The notes under the pieces were generated by a model that did not search any database, was not told where the DNA came from, and worked only from the letters and a program-made list of their open reading frames with translations. The translations under genes and the position numbers were made by a program. Positions 1 through 9,171 of a DNA stretch of 63,637 nt are shown in pieces. The DNA is from Spirochaetota bacterium (GTDB taxonomy: Bacteria; Spirochaetota; Spirochaetia; Treponematales; Rectinemataceae): positions 1 through 63,637 of the forward strand of contig JAKPBN010000220.1 in NCBI GenBank assembly GCA_029778945.1, written 5' to 3'. The first letter of the stretch is position 1, and the number at the start of each line of letters is the position of its first letter.

Positions 1-40
1 GCGAGACCGAGGAGAGGCTGGCCTTCCAGAGACTGCGGTC

Positions 41-817
41 CTAGCCGGCGAGGCTCGCCACCGCGGACTCAAAGATGGCCACGAGGCCCTCTTGGGTGGT
101 CTCCGCATGGAATTCCGGGCGCCAGGCCAGCTCGGCCAGGGTGTCGCTCACGCTAAAGCAGGCCGCGATCTCCACCTTGCGGTAGGCCGCCACGGTAAAC
201 AGGGCTGCCGCCTCCATCTCCGCCACGAGGACTCCTTGGTCCCGGAATTTCCTCACCTCTCCGGCGGTCTCCCGGTAGATGGCGTCCGTGGTCCAGGTCG
301 TGCCCCGGCGGTGGCCAAGGCCTCGGGCCGTGAGCTCCCGGCCCAGCCTGTCGGTCAGGCCTGCTGAGGGGAGGGCCTCGGCGCCCGCGGGGGCGTAGTG
401 GTAGGAGGTGCCCTCGTCCCGGAGGGCCCCGGTGCAGAGGAGGAGGGAGCCCGGGGGGAGGTCCAGGACGAGGCTGCCCGCGGTGCCCACGGAGACAAAG
501 CGCCTAACGCCCCAGGCCACAAGCTCCTCGAGCATCACCGCCGCCGCGGGAGAGCCCACGCCAAAGCGGCCCACGATCGCCACCTTGCCACCGGTCTCCT
601 CGAGGTAGGACACCTGGCCCCCGAAATAGCCCTCGGCCCTGGTGACCTTGCGGGAGGTCTCAGCGTACTCCAGGAGGGAGCGCTGGTAGGAGAGGATGAC
701 CGCCTCCGGGGCCGGCCGGGAGCCGAGGATGCCCTTGCCCTTGATGTAGCCGATAAAGTCGCTGGGGGCGAAGAAGGCCTCGGAACTGTGCTTGCTGGGG
801 TCGAGGGGAAGGCTCAC
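41..817 (-). CDS. Nucleoside phosphorylase (PNP/UDP phosphorylase family)
   Basis: 258-residue cytosolic enzyme of the PNP_UDP_1 fold, expected to split a purine or pyrimidine nucleoside with phosphate for salvage. Visible family marks are a Gly-rich phosphate loop (VGTAGSL) in the middle and the EMEAAALF segment near the C-terminus, whose Glu normally contacts the ribose. The frame stays open upstream to 1036, but the GTG at 817 has GGAGG nine bases before it and the upstream extension looks noncoding, so 817 is chosen. It is transcribed away from nfnA. Uridine phosphorylase is the closest guess; the substrate cannot be fixed by eye. Confidence 0.85.
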   Translation of the reverse strand: MSLPLDPSKHSSEAFFAPSDFIGYIKGKGILGSRPAPEAVILSYQRSLLEYAETSRKVTRAEGYFGGQVSYLEETGGKVAIVGRFGVGSPAAAVMLEELVAWGVRRFVSVGTAGSLVLDLPPGSLLLCTGALRDEGTSYHYAPAGAEALPSAGLTDRLGRELTARGLGHRRGTTWTTDAIYRETAGEVRKFRDQGVLVAEMEAAALFTVAAYRKVEIAACFSVSDTLAELAWRPEFHAETTQEGLVAIFESAVASLAG

Positions 818-974
818 GCTGGGTTTCCTCCGGGCCGCCGGACTCTGGGGCCCGGGGGACAGGGCGAATTCTAGCGCAGGAAGGCCCTGCCTTGGAAGGG
901 CGAGGGGGCAATAAATGCTACGCATAGAATCCGCCTTGCGCAGGAGCCTCGAGTCCCTGCCGGGGGAGGCGGAG

Positions 975-1003
975 TTGTAACTGGGCACTGACTCGGGTAT
1001 CAT
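975..1003 (+). promoter_or_regulatory. Predicted sigma70-type promoter of the nfnAB operon
   Basis: TTGTAA at 975-980 and TATCAT at 998-1003 are separated by 17 bases. An AGGAGG Shine-Dalgarno sequence follows just before the nfnA ATG at 1029. Predicted by eye only. Confidence 0.5.
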
Positions 1004-1028
1004 CTTCCCGCGGATAGAGGAGGATGAG

Positions 1029-1907
1029 ATGAGCAAGATACTTGGGGTGAGGCGACTCTCCGGGGAAGTCTACCGGATGGAGGTCGAGGCCCCCCTTGTC
1101 GCCCAGGAGCGCCGGGCCGGCCAGTTTGTCATAGTCCAGGTGGACTCGGACTTTGGCGAGCGCATCCCCCTCACGATAGCCGACGCCGATCCGGTCCGGG
1201 GCACGGTCAGCCTGATCTTCCAGACTGTCGGCGCCACGACCCACAAGCTGGCCCTCAAGCCCGTGGGCTCGGAGATTGTCCTCCTGGGCCCCCTCGGGAA
1301 CCCCACCCATATAGAGAATTTTGGCCGGGCGGTCTGCGTGGGCGGCGGCATAGGCCTGGCCCCCTTGCACCCCATCGTCAAGGCCCTCAAGGCCGCGGGC
1401 AACCATGTGACCGTGATCTCCGGGGCCAGGACCGCCGAGCTCCTCATCATGCAGGAGGAGATGCAGGCCCTGGCCGACGAGCACATCGTCGTGACCGACG
1501 ACGGATCGGCCGGCCGCAAGGCCCTGGTCACCGAGCCCCTGAAGGCCCTCTGCGCGGCCGAAGGCCCCGGGGCCATCAAGCCCGACATAGTCGTGGCCAT
1601 AGGCCCGCCCATCATGATGAAATTCTGCGCCGAGACCACCCGGCCCTTTGGCGTCAATACCCTCGTCTCCCTCAACACGATCATGATCGACGGCACCGGG
1701 ATGTGCGGGGGCTGCCGGGTCGCGGTGGGAGGCCAGACCAAGTTTGTCTGCGTGGACGGCCCCGAGTTCGACGGCCACCTCGTGGACTGGGAGGGCATGA
1801 TGGGACGCCTGCGCTCCTACAAGGGTCTCGAGGACGAGGCCCACCACAAGTGCCACATCGACATAGCCGCGGCCGAGCTCGCGGCCCAGGCCGGAGGAAA
1901 GGCATGA
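1029..1907 (+). CDS. nfnA: NADH-dependent ferredoxin:NADP+ oxidoreductase, small subunit NfnA
   Basis: 292-residue FAD and [2Fe-2S] subunit of the electron-bifurcating NfnAB transhydrogenase, which couples NADH, NADPH and ferredoxin pools in anaerobes. The N-terminal half is a ferredoxin-reductase FAD domain (residues 1-95), followed by a nucleotide-binding domain opening with VCVGGGIGLAP. Near the C-terminus D221, C226, C229 and C241 form the cluster-binding pattern typical of this family. The stop overlaps the nfnB start (ATGA), so the two subunits are translationally coupled. The same family is annotated as sulfide dehydrogenase subunit or dihydroorotate dehydrogenase electron-transfer subunit; the GltD-like partner makes Nfn the best reading. 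Confidence 0.88.
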   Translation: MSKILGVRRLSGEVYRMEVEAPLVAQERRAGQFVIVQVDSDFGERIPLTIADADPVRGTVSLIFQTVGATTHKLALKPVGSEIVLLGPLGNPTHIENFGRAVCVGGGIGLAPLHPIVKALKAAGNHVTVISGARTAELLIMQEEMQALADEHIVVTDDGSAGRKALVTEPLKALCAAEGPGAIKPDIVVAIGPPIMMKFCAETTRPFGVNTLVSLNTIMIDGTGMCGGCRVAVGGQTKFVCVDGPEFDGHLVDWEGMMGRLRSYKGLEDEAHHKCHIDIAAAELAAQAGGKA

Positions 1908-3391
1908 GCCACATCAGCAAGGAAGAGCTGGCCAAGAAGGCCCTGGCCGAGCTCCAGGGCATCGAGGCCCTGGGCCGGGCCCCGAGCCCCAAGGAGCGCC
2001 TGGGCTTTACCGTCCAGGACATGCCCTGCCAGGACCCCGACATCCGCCGGGCCACCATGACCGAGGTCGCCGAGGGCTACGACGAGGCCCAGGCCCGCCT
2101 GGAGGCCCTGCGCTGCCTCAACTGCAAGAACAAGCCCTGCGTGGCCGGCTGCCCCGTGGGCGTGGACATCCCGGGCTTTGTCACCAAGGTCGCCGCAGGC
2201 GACTACGCCGAGGCCGCCCGGGTCATCAAGCGCACCAACCTCCTGCCCTCGATTTGCGGCCGGGTCTGTCCCCAGGAAAAGCAGTGCCAGGCCCCCTGCA
2301 CCCTCGGCAAGTCCCTGGGCGGGGTCGACAAGGCCGTCCAGATCGGCCGGCTCGAGCGCTTTGTCGCCGACCGGGAGAGGGCCTGCGGCCTCTGCGAGCT
2401 GCCCGACGCCCCAAGGGACTCCGGGCACCGGGTCGCGATAGTCGGCTCAGGTCCCGCGGGGCTCACCTGCGCGGCCGACCTGCGGAGGGAGGGCCACGAG
2501 GTCGTGGTCTACGAGGCTTTCCAGAAGACCGGGGGTGTGATGGTCTACGGCATCCCGGAGTTCCGCCTCCCCAAAGAGCTCATCAGGCTCGAGTCCGAGA
2601 CCCTCGAGAACCTCGGGGTCTCCTTCCAGCTCAACTTCCTCGTGGGCCGCACCCGGCCCCTCAAGGCCCTCCTCGCCCAGGACGGCTTTGACGCCGTCTT
2701 TGTAGGCACCGGGGCGGGCCTCCCCAAGTTTATGGACATCCCCGGGGAAAACCTGGTGGGGGTCTTCTCCGCCAATGAATACCTCACCCGGGCCAACCTC
2801 ATGAAGGCCTACGACCGGACCCGGGCCGACACCCCCATCTACCCCAGCCGCCGAGTCGCCGTCCTGGGGGGCGGCAACGTGGCCATGGACGCGGCCCGCA
2901 TGGCCCTCCGCCTGGGGGCCGAGGAGGTACACATCCTCTATCGCCGGGGCCGGGAGGAGCTCCCCGCCCGGGCCGAGGAAGTGGGCCATGCGATGGAGGA
3001 GGGCGTCATCTTCGACCTCCTCCAGAGCCCCACCAGGGTCCTCGCCGGGGATGACGGCCGGGTGGCCGCCCTCGAGGTCCTCAAGTATGAGCTGGGCGAG
3101 CCCGACGCCTCGGGCCGCCGCTCCCCCAAGGCCATCCGCGGCTCCGAGCATGTGGTGCCCTACGACACGGTGATCGTCGCGATCGGCAACGAATCCAACC
3201 CCCTCCTCGCCCGCACGACCCCCGAGCTGGCTGTGGACAAGTGGGGCCATATCCTTGTGGACGAGCGCCAGAAGACCAGCATTGACCGCATCTACGCCGG
3301 TGGCGACATAGTCCTCGGCGCCGCCACGGTGATACTGGCCATGGGAGAAGGCAGAAGGGCCGCCGCCGCGATCAACGAGGTCTTGCAGTAA
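1904..3391 (+). CDS. nfnB: Ferredoxin:NADP+ oxidoreductase, large subunit NfnB (GltD-like)
   Basis: 495 residues, the normal length for the large Nfn subunit, which carries two [4Fe-4S] clusters and the FAD where bifurcation occurs. Two N-terminal cysteine groups are visible (C71, C74, C79, C83 and C118, C122, C128, C132). The FAD loop GSGPAG lies at 181-186 and the NAD(P) loop GGGNVAMD further on. It overlaps nfnA by four bases. Without the partner it could be mistaken for the small subunit of glutamate synthase, but no large glutamate synthase gene is present here. Expected to act in the cytosol as an NfnA-NfnB heterodimer. Confidence 0.88.
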   Translation: MSHISKEELAKKALAELQGIEALGRAPSPKERLGFTVQDMPCQDPDIRRATMTEVAEGYDEAQARLEALRCLNCKNKPCVAGCPVGVDIPGFVTKVAAGDYAEAARVIKRTNLLPSICGRVCPQEKQCQAPCTLGKSLGGVDKAVQIGRLERFVADRERACGLCELPDAPRDSGHRVAIVGSGPAGLTCAADLRREGHEVVVYEAFQKTGGVMVYGIPEFRLPKELIRLESETLENLGVSFQLNFLVGRTRPLKALLAQDGFDAVFVGTGAGLPKFMDIPGENLVGVFSANEYLTRANLMKAYDRTRADTPIYPSRRVAVLGGGNVAMDAARMALRLGAEEVHILYRRGREELPARAEEVGHAMEEGVIFDLLQSPTRVLAGDDGRVAALEVLKYELGEPDASGRRSPKAIRGSEHVVPYDTVIVAIGNESNPLLARTTPELAVDKWGHILVDERQKTSIDRIYAGGDIVLGAATVILAMGEGRRAAAAINEVLQ

Positions 3392-3402
3392 GGGAGGAAG
3401 AC

Positions 3403-4212
3403 ATGGCCCAGGGCCTGGTGCTCGAAGCCCTCTGTGGCTCCGCCGACGATGTGTTCGATGCCGCCGCCGCCGGGGCCGACCGGGTCGAGCTGTGCTCCAG
3501 CCTGGGGGCCGGGGGACTCAGCCCCAGCCCCGGGACGGTCAAGGCCGCCTCCAAGGCGGGTCTGCCCATCATGGCCATGCTCAGGCCCAGGCCCGCTAGC
3601 TTCTGCTACGGCGCTCGGGAGTTCGAGGTGATGGCCGAGGATGCCCAGAGCCTTCTTGGCGCGGGCGCGACGGGCCTGGTCTTTGGCATCCTCACCGAGT
3701 CTGGCCGGATAGACCTGGCCCGCTCGGCCAGGCTTATGGCCCTCGCCCCGGGGGCTGAATGGGTCTTTCACCGGGCCTTTGACCTCGTGCCCGATCCCTT
3801 CAAGGCCCTCGAGGAGCTCATCGACCTGGGCATCCGCCGGGTGCTCACCAAGGGCCAGGCCAACACCTTTGAGGAGGGCGAGGCCCTCCTTCTCGAGCTT
3901 AGGGACCGGGCAGCGGGACGCATCGAGATCCTCGTGCCTGGGGTAAGGCCCGCCAATGTCGAGCGGATCGTCCGGGAAGATGGCTTTGATCACCTCCACT
4001 TTGGCCGCCTCGAGGAGAGGCTCGACCCCTCCAATGTCGCTCGGCCCGAGGTTTACTTTGGCCTGGCCTCCCGAGGCCGGGAAGGCATCTACGAAGGCTT
4101 CGATTCCGCCTACTTCAGGGAGGTCGGAGACACTTCCCGCCGCGCCTACGCGGCCCGGACGGGAGCCCAGGCCTCGGCCCATCGATGCACGCCCCGGGCC
4201 CCGTCCCATTAG
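3403..4212 (+). CDS. cutC: CutC family protein (copper homeostasis)
   Basis: 269-residue TIM-barrel protein of the CutC family. Characteristic stretches are VELCSSL near residue 31, the RPR motif near 58-60, the HRAFD segment mid-protein and LTKGQA. CutC was linked to copper tolerance in E. coli, but its biochemical role is unsettled, so the assignment concerns family rather than reaction. It starts 12 bases after nfnB with GGGAGGA upstream and probably belongs to the same transcript, followed by the ROK kinase. The last 25-30 residues are a low-complexity Ala/Arg/Pro tail absent from most relatives. Confidence 0.85.
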   Translation: MAQGLVLEALCGSADDVFDAAAAGADRVELCSSLGAGGLSPSPGTVKAASKAGLPIMAMLRPRPASFCYGAREFEVMAEDAQSLLGAGATGLVFGILTESGRIDLARSARLMALAPGAEWVFHRAFDLVPDPFKALEELIDLGIRRVLTKGQANTFEEGEALLLELRDRAAGRIEILVPGVRPANVERIVREDGFDHLHFGRLEERLDPSNVARPEVYFGLASRGREGIYEGFDSAYFREVGDTSRRAYAARTGAQASAHRCTPRAPSH

Positions 4213-4226
4213 CCAAGGAGTGGCCC

Positions 4227-5246
4227 ATGAGTGAAGGATCCTACCTCGGCCTCGATATAGGCGGCACAGGCATCAAGGGCCTGAGGCTCGACCCCGATGG
4301 GCGCATCGGTGCCCGGGCTTCCCGGCCCACCCCCCAGGGGGCAGGGGCCCAGGCCGTCCTGGATGAGGTGGCTGCCGTGCTCAAAGAGCTATCCGGGGCC
4401 TCCCGGATAGCCTCGGTGGGCGCCGGAACCCCCGGGGCCGTGGACTCCCGGGGAGTCGTGGTCGCCGAGGCCGTCAATATCCCTGGCTGGAAGGGCACGG
4501 ATCTCCGGGCCGCCTGCGAAGCCGCCACCGGGGCTCCCGCGGTCGTGCGCAATGACGCCAACCTCGCCGCCTACGCCGAGTGGTCTGTGCGCCAAATAGG
4601 CGCCAGCTCCTCCGGCCCGGGCCTCCCGGCCTCGCGCAACCTCCTCTTTGTGGGCCTGGGCACGGGGATTGGAGGCGGCTATATCGAGGATGGCCACATT
4701 CTGGGTGGCACCGATGACCGGGCTGTCGAGCTTGGCCATGTGGTGATCCGGCCCAAGGGCCGGCCCTGTCCCTGTGGCCGCTCGGGCTGTGTCGAAGCCT
4801 ATGCCGCCGGGCCGGCCATAGCCTCCCTGGCCAGGGACCTGTCCCCAGGCCATGAATCAGGCCTGGCCCGTCTGCTGCGGGCGGGGACTGCGCCTGTAAC
4901 TGCCCGGGAAGTCTATGAGGCCTTTGCCCTCGGGGATAGCCTGGCCCTGGCCGTCCATGTCGAGGTCGCCGAGGCCCTGGCCCACGCCATCGGCCTGGCC
5001 CTGGCCCTCCTTGCCCCGGACACGGTTGTCCTGGGCGGGGGAGTCCTGGCCGGGGCGGGAGCCCTCGTGGGGGACGTGGCCCGCCGGGTGCCCGAGTATG
5101 TCTACGGGGCCGCGGTCCGGGACTGCCGCTTTGAGGCGGCCCTCCTGGGTCCCGAGGCCGGCCTCTTGGGGGCCTGCCTGAATGGGGCCTCCCTGGTCCT
5201 GGATCGGCCAGGCCTGCTGGGTTTGGCGGGAGCCTTGGCCCCCTAG
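4227..5246 (+). CDS. ROK family sugar kinase (glucokinase-like)
   Basis: 339 residues. The ATP phosphate loop is near the N-terminus (DIGGTG, 10-15), the catalytic Asp is in the RNDAN segment (D110), and the zinc site of ROK proteins is complete (H171 with C181, C183 and C188 in CPCGRSGC). No N-terminal helix-turn-helix is present, so this is a kinase rather than a repressor of the NagC/XylR type. The ATG at 4227 is chosen over an upstream in-frame codon because AAGGAG stands six bases before it. Glucokinase is the likeliest activity, but N-acylhexosamine or fructose kinases share these motifs. Confidence 0.85.
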   Translation: MSEGSYLGLDIGGTGIKGLRLDPDGRIGARASRPTPQGAGAQAVLDEVAAVLKELSGASRIASVGAGTPGAVDSRGVVVAEAVNIPGWKGTDLRAACEAATGAPAVVRNDANLAAYAEWSVRQIGASSSGPGLPASRNLLFVGLGTGIGGGYIEDGHILGGTDDRAVELGHVVIRPKGRPCPCGRSGCVEAYAAGPAIASLARDLSPGHESGLARLLRAGTAPVTAREVYEAFALGDSLALAVHVEVAEALAHAIGLALALLAPDTVVLGGGVLAGAGALVGDVARRVPEYVYGAAVRDCRFEAALLGPEAGLLGACLNGASLVLDRPGLLGLAGALAP

Positions 5247-5273
5247 CCTAGCACCAGGCCTTGGTTCGGGCAC

Positions 5274-5302
5274 AAAAAAGGGCTAGCCCGAGGGCCAGCC
5301 CT
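5274..5302 (-). terminator. Rho-independent terminator of the exported protein gene at 5332
   Basis: On the minus strand AGGGCTGGCCC pairs with GGGCTAGCCCT around a very short loop (5279-5302), followed by six T (poly-A at 5274-5279 on the + strand). The ROK gene ends nearby on the other strand, where no T-run follows the stem. Confidence 0.75.
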
Positions 5303-5331
5303 ATACACAATTTCGGTGGCACTAACTAAGG

Positions 5332-5940
5332 CTACCAGGGGCGCTCGAAATCTCCAAAGCTGACCGTAAAGCCCAGGGTTGGGCTTCGATTCACAAAGTC
5401 CTCGAAGGCGAGGCCGGGGACGATGTTGGCCATCACCGCATAGCCCAGGGTGGCCGAAAGGTGCATCCAGGAGGTAAAGCCCAGGCCCAGCTCCACATAG
5501 GGCTCGGCGTAGGCTATGGCATAGCCCTTGTTCCGCCAAAGGGCGCTGGGGTTGTAGTACCAGAGGCCCCCGAGGCCCAGGCGCGAGGCCAGGTCCAGGT
5601 GCACAAGCCGGGTACCGACGAGCCTAGCCCCGACGATCACCCCGCCGACCCCTCCGGCCATGTGGTATTGGGCATCCCAGTTGGAGAGGAAGCCCATGGA
5701 GTTGCTGTCAAAGAAGCCAAAGCCAAAGCCCCCTATGATGGATCCATCATAGGTGACGCCGTAGCCGTAGCCGCCGAAGTAGTCGACGTTGTAGGGCATC
5801 CGGGCGTCGGGGAGGAAGGAGGGATTCCAGTCGGGCTTGACGATCTGGAAAAAAGCCCCTCCGGCGCCTTCGGCCGCGGCGGCGCCAGCCAGGGCGATAA
5901 GGGCGACGAGGACGGCCAGGACCCGGCTTGTTCTGCTCAT
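5332..5940 (-). CDS. Exported Gly/Tyr-rich protein, possible small outer-membrane barrel
   Basis: 202 residues beginning at the ATG at 5940. A short basic start is followed by a hydrophobic stretch ending in AGAAAAEG, a plausible signal peptide. The mature part alternates aromatic and Gly residues (GGYGYGVTYDG, GGFGFGFFD), with later strands rich in L, G and Y and a terminal FERPW. This pattern is common in small beta-barrel outer-membrane proteins, but no family was recognised. It is monocistronic, with its own terminator, and diverges from the TPR gene. Confidence 0.6.
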   Translation of the reverse strand: MSRTSRVLAVLVALIALAGAAAAEGAGGAFFQIVKPDWNPSFLPDARMPYNVDYFGGYGYGVTYDGSIIGGFGFGFFDSNSMGFLSNWDAQYHMAGGVGGVIVGARLVGTRLVHLDLASRLGLGGLWYYNPSALWRNKGYAIAYAEPYVELGLGFTSWMHLSATLGYAVMANIVPGLAFEDFVNRSPTLGFTVSFGDFERPW

Positions 5941-5984
5941 GACCGGCAATATAGCCCGCAGGGAAGCCAAAAAACCAGAGCCCG

Positions 5985-6021
5985 GGCCAGGATGGCCGCC
6001 AGGATGGACGCCATCCTGGCC
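5985..6021. repeat. Perfect 12-bp inverted repeat between divergent genes
   Basis: GGCCAGGATGGC at 5985-5996 is exactly inverted at 6010-6021, with a 13-base loop. It lies between two divergent genes and just before a possible -35 element (TTGCCG at 6028). There is no T-run, so it is not a terminator; an operator or cruciform is possible. Confidence 0.5.
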
Positions 6022-6092
6022 GCGCTCTTGCCGAGGTGGCGGATTACGGGCCATAATAAGGGGATTTCACCGCTTTCCGGAGGATCCGCCCC

Positions 6093-6782
6093 ATGAGACG
6101 AAGTGCCCTCGCGCCGATCCTGGCCCTTGGCCTGGTCCTTATCCAGGTCCTTCCTGCCCAGACCGCCCCCGACGCCGGGGCCCGGCAGGATGCCCTCCTC
6201 CTCTACCGCCAGGGCAGGGACCTCGACGCCGCCAACAAGATCCCCGAGGCCCAGGCCAAGTACACCCAGTCCATCGCCATCTGCGACCAGGAGCTTGCCT
6301 CGGATCCCCGGCGCATCGAGGCCTATGTGGTCAAGTGCTGGAGCCTCTTTAGGCTCAACCGCTACCAGGACGTGGTCTCCGTGGGCCAGGCCGCTATGAA
6401 GATCCAGTTCGATCCCCGGATCTCGGAGATCCTGGGGGAGTCCTACTTTTTCCTTGGCCAGAACGCGGAAGCGCTGCGGGCCTTCCAGAAATTCTTCGAA
6501 AACGCCTCCGAGGGGGCTGACCGCATCCCCACCGCGTATTTCTATGTGGGCGAGGTCTACTTCCGCCAGAAGAGATTCTCCCACGCCGATATCGCCTACT
6601 CCACGGCCGTCAAGGGCGAGCCCTCGATGCCCCGCTGGTGGTACCGCCTGGGCCTGACCTGCGAAAACCTCGGGGAGTGGAAGCGGGCCTATGACGCCTA
6701 CGGCAAGGCCCTGGCCCTGAGCCCCGCGATGGGCGACGCGATCGAGGGCCGGGACCGGGTCAAGCCCAAGGCCGGCCTCTAG
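6093..6782 (+). CDS. Exported TPR protein
   Basis: 229 residues with an N-terminal signal-like segment (LALGLVLIQVLPAQ) followed by helical repeats. At least three TPR-type units are visible, with W/L-G-Y/A-F-P spacing: around residues 33-66, 85-120 and 135-205 (AYDAYGKALALSP is the clearest). It probably works in the periplasm as a protein-binding scaffold; no enzymatic domain is seen. The ATG at 6093 has GGAGGATCC upstream, and a possible promoter (TTGCCG, 18 bases, CATAAT) ends at 6057. It shares direction with the HEAT-repeat gene downstream, which has its own promoter. Confidence 0.75.
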   Translation: MRRSALAPILALGLVLIQVLPAQTAPDAGARQDALLLYRQGRDLDAANKIPEAQAKYTQSIAICDQELASDPRRIEAYVVKCWSLFRLNRYQDVVSVGQAAMKIQFDPRISEILGESYFFLGQNAEALRAFQKFFENASEGADRIPTAYFYVGEVYFRQKRFSHADIAYSTAVKGEPSMPRWWYRLGLTCENLGEWKRAYDAYGKALALSPAMGDAIEGRDRVKPKAGL

Positions 6783-6814
6783 GCCGCGGCCTCTAGGCCG
6801 GGTCCCCCGGAGCT

Positions 6815-6843
6815 TTGACAGGGCGGTCCGTATGGATTAGGAT
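6815..6843 (+). promoter_or_regulatory. Promoter placing the start of transcription at the ATG of the HEAT gene
   Basis: TTGACA at 6815-6820, a 17-base spacer, then TAGGAT at 6838-6843. Only six bases separate the -10 element from the ATG at 6850 and there is no Shine-Dalgarno sequence, so a leaderless mRNA is predicted. Confidence 0.65.
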
Positions 6844-6849
6844 GCCCGG

Positions 6850-9171
6850 ATGAAGCTCCGCAATGCCCACCGGGCCGGCCTGGCCGCCCTCGTCCTCCTG
6901 GCCCTTGTCCCCCTTGGCCTCTCCGCCCAGGCCGGGACCCCCCTCGTCTCCTCCTCCCTCAACCAGGACCTGGTCAAGATCTTCCCCGAGCTGGCCCAGG
7001 GCTACCTGGACTTCAATGGCAACGGCAAGGCCGACGCCGCCGGGGACGTCTCCGAGCTTATCCCCGAGTCCAGGGTCAAGGACGGCCAGCTCCAGGCCCA
7101 GGAAGTCCTCGACTTTGTCGTGGCCAACTGGCGCTTTCTGCCCCTGGCCAAGCTCAGGGCCGTCCAGGCCGCGGTCAAGGGAGGCTCAGGCGCCCTCCAG
7201 GAGCTTATCGCCATCGACTTCGCCTCCTCCCTCGGGGACGCCCTAGCCCAGAGGGAGGCCATGGGGGACATCCTCTACCTCACCCCCTCGGCCTACAAGG
7301 AGGCCATGGCGAGGATCGGCGGGATCATCACGACCATGGCCAATGCCTACAAGAAGGAGGGCGCCAAGGCCGAGGGCGAGTTTGTCTCCTCCCGGGACGC
7401 CCTCTTTGGCATGATCGAAAAGGGCTACCCCCTGCCCCAGGACATACCGGCGGAGGAAAAGTCGACCCTCTCCACGGCCATGGTCTCCACCATCCTCAAG
7501 GAAAAGGCGAGCAACCCCGGCCGCACCCGCTCGGCCATCAGGACCCTGGGCCAGCTCAAGTCCCAAGACGCCGCGGCCTACCTCCTCAGCCTCGCCGAGG
7601 CCTCGGACTACCAGGTCGAGTCCATCAAGGCCCTGGGCGAGACGGGCTACCGGCCCGCCGTCCCGGTCCTGGTCAAGCAGCTCAAGACCTCCAAGGACGG
7701 TGAGGTGAGGCGGGTGTCCATCCTCGCCCTGGGCGCGATAGGCGCTCCCGAGGGCCTCGACGCCATCCTCGAGCTCCTCAAGGCCCCGGCCCGGGCCAGC
7801 CTCCCCAAGGACCTCCTCCAGGCCTCCTCCCAGGCCCTCTCGGGCCTCGCCCAGAAGGGCAATGCCGACTATCGCGTCCAGACCGCCCTCAAGGATCTTT
7901 CCACCGACCTCGACTCCCTGGTCCGCCGCTCGGCGGCCACGGGCCTTGGCTCCCTGCCCTCGACCCAGTCCACGGAGGCCCTTGTGGCCGTCCTGGGGAC
8001 GGACAAGGACCCCGGGGTCAGGACCCAGGCCGTCCTCGCCCTGGCCAAGCAGAAGGGGGACACCGTGGTCCCGGCCTTCCTCAAGGTCCTGCGAGAAAAG
8101 GACCTCGACCCCGGCCTCGAGATCGCCACCCTGGGCGCCCTAGGGGACAACCCCGGCGGCTCCCAGGCCGTGAACCTCATGGTGGAAGAGCTCGCGGACA
8201 AGAACGAGGGAGTGCGGGCCGCCGCGGCCGCGGCCCTGCGCAAGCTCTATCCCGCCAATCCCCAGCCTATCACCGGGGCCCTGACCCGGAGCCTCCTCGC
8301 GAGCCAGGACCAGGCCTTCCTGATGGCCGGCTCGGCCCTCCTGGCCGACCTCGCCGACCCCTCGACCCTGGTCTCCCTCCTCACCCTGCTCCAGAGCCCC
8401 CTCCCCGAGGTCAAGCGCAACGTGGCCTGGGCCTTCTACAAGATCCGCGCCTCCACCAACCCCCGGGTGATGGACGAGCTCCAGAAGCTCATCACCAACG
8501 AGAACGAGACCGTCTCTGTCCGGGCCACGGCGATCCGCGCGGTGGGCGCCATCGGCTTTGACTCCCCCCAGCTCAACCTCTGGCAGACCCTGGTCACCAC
8601 GGCCCAGATGCGGGGGGAAAAATACGCCATGCTCCGCTGGTACGCCGTCGAGGCCCTGGGCAGGGTAGGGGCCGGCAAGCCCGGGGCCCTGGCTGCCCTG
8701 GCCCGCATCGCGTCCAAGGAGAGCGACCTCGAGCTGCGCAAGGTGGCCGTGGAGTCCCTCAAGGTCCTCGCGGCCCAGGACGCTGGCGTCGAGGAAGCCC
8801 TCGTCTCGGCCTTTGCCCAGGCCGAGGACGGCGACCTCAAGGTCCTCGTCCTCGAGGCCCTGGCCGACATGGGCTCCCAGAAGCCGGCTAGCCTGGCCGG
8901 GGACTTCCTCGCGGCCCCGGGCTCGGGCGGAGCGAGCCTGGCCCAGAAGCGCCGGGTGCTCACGGCCCTCTCGGAAGCCCCCACGGAGGACTCGGCCCAG
9001 GCTATCCTCGACGCCTGCAAGGACCCCAAGGTCCTCGAGTTCGCCCAGGCCGTCCTCGAGGGCTATCCGGCCTCCCTGATGACGGGCCTCGTGTCCCGCC
9101 GGACCCGCACGGAGTCGGACAAGAACGTGCTCTCGGTGCTCACGGCCCTCTCCCAGCGCTTTGTCGAATAA
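6850..9171 (+). CDS. Exported HEAT-repeat protein with EF-hand-like loop
   Basis: 773 residues. A signal peptide (hydrophobic run ending LGLSAQA) is followed by an Asp/Asn-rich loop, DFNGNGKADAAGD, at about residues 56-68, which resembles a calcium-binding EF-hand or dockerin loop. From about residue 215 to the end the protein is a long array of HEAT/PBS-lyase-type units of roughly 30 residues (repeating patterns such as A..ALG.IG and VR..AV.AL). Such solenoids act as scaffolds; no catalytic motif is seen. Expected in the periplasm. It is followed with overlap by the GH25 gene, suggesting a shared role at the cell wall, which is inference. Confidence 0.78.
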   Translation: MKLRNAHRAGLAALVLLALVPLGLSAQAGTPLVSSSLNQDLVKIFPELAQGYLDFNGNGKADAAGDVSELIPESRVKDGQLQAQEVLDFVVANWRFLPLAKLRAVQAAVKGGSGALQELIAIDFASSLGDALAQREAMGDILYLTPSAYKEAMARIGGIITTMANAYKKEGAKAEGEFVSSRDALFGMIEKGYPLPQDIPAEEKSTLSTAMVSTILKEKASNPGRTRSAIRTLGQLKSQDAAAYLLSLAEASDYQVESIKALGETGYRPAVPVLVKQLKTSKDGEVRRVSILALGAIGAPEGLDAILELLKAPARASLPKDLLQASSQALSGLAQKGNADYRVQTALKDLSTDLDSLVRRSAATGLGSLPSTQSTEALVAVLGTDKDPGVRTQAVLALAKQKGDTVVPAFLKVLREKDLDPGLEIATLGALGDNPGGSQAVNLMVEELADKNEGVRAAAAAALRKLYPANPQPITGALTRSLLASQDQAFLMAGSALLADLADPSTLVSLLTLLQSPLPEVKRNVAWAFYKIRASTNPRVMDELQKLITNENETVSVRATAIRAVGAIGFDSPQLNLWQTLVTTAQMRGEKYAMLRWYAVEALGRVGAGKPGALAALARIASKESDLELRKVAVESLKVLAAQDAGVEEALVSAFAQAEDGDLKVLVLEALADMGSQKPASLAGDFLAAPGSGGASLAQKRRVLTALSEAPTEDSAQAILDACKDPKVLEFAQAVLEGYPASLMTGLVSRRTRTESDKNVLSVLTALSQRFVE

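Noticed and set aside
41-1036. Longer start (331 codons) for the first phosphorylase
   Set aside because: The extra 73 codons lack family similarity, contain the divergent promoter region of nfnA, and the GTG at 817 has a good ribosome-binding site.
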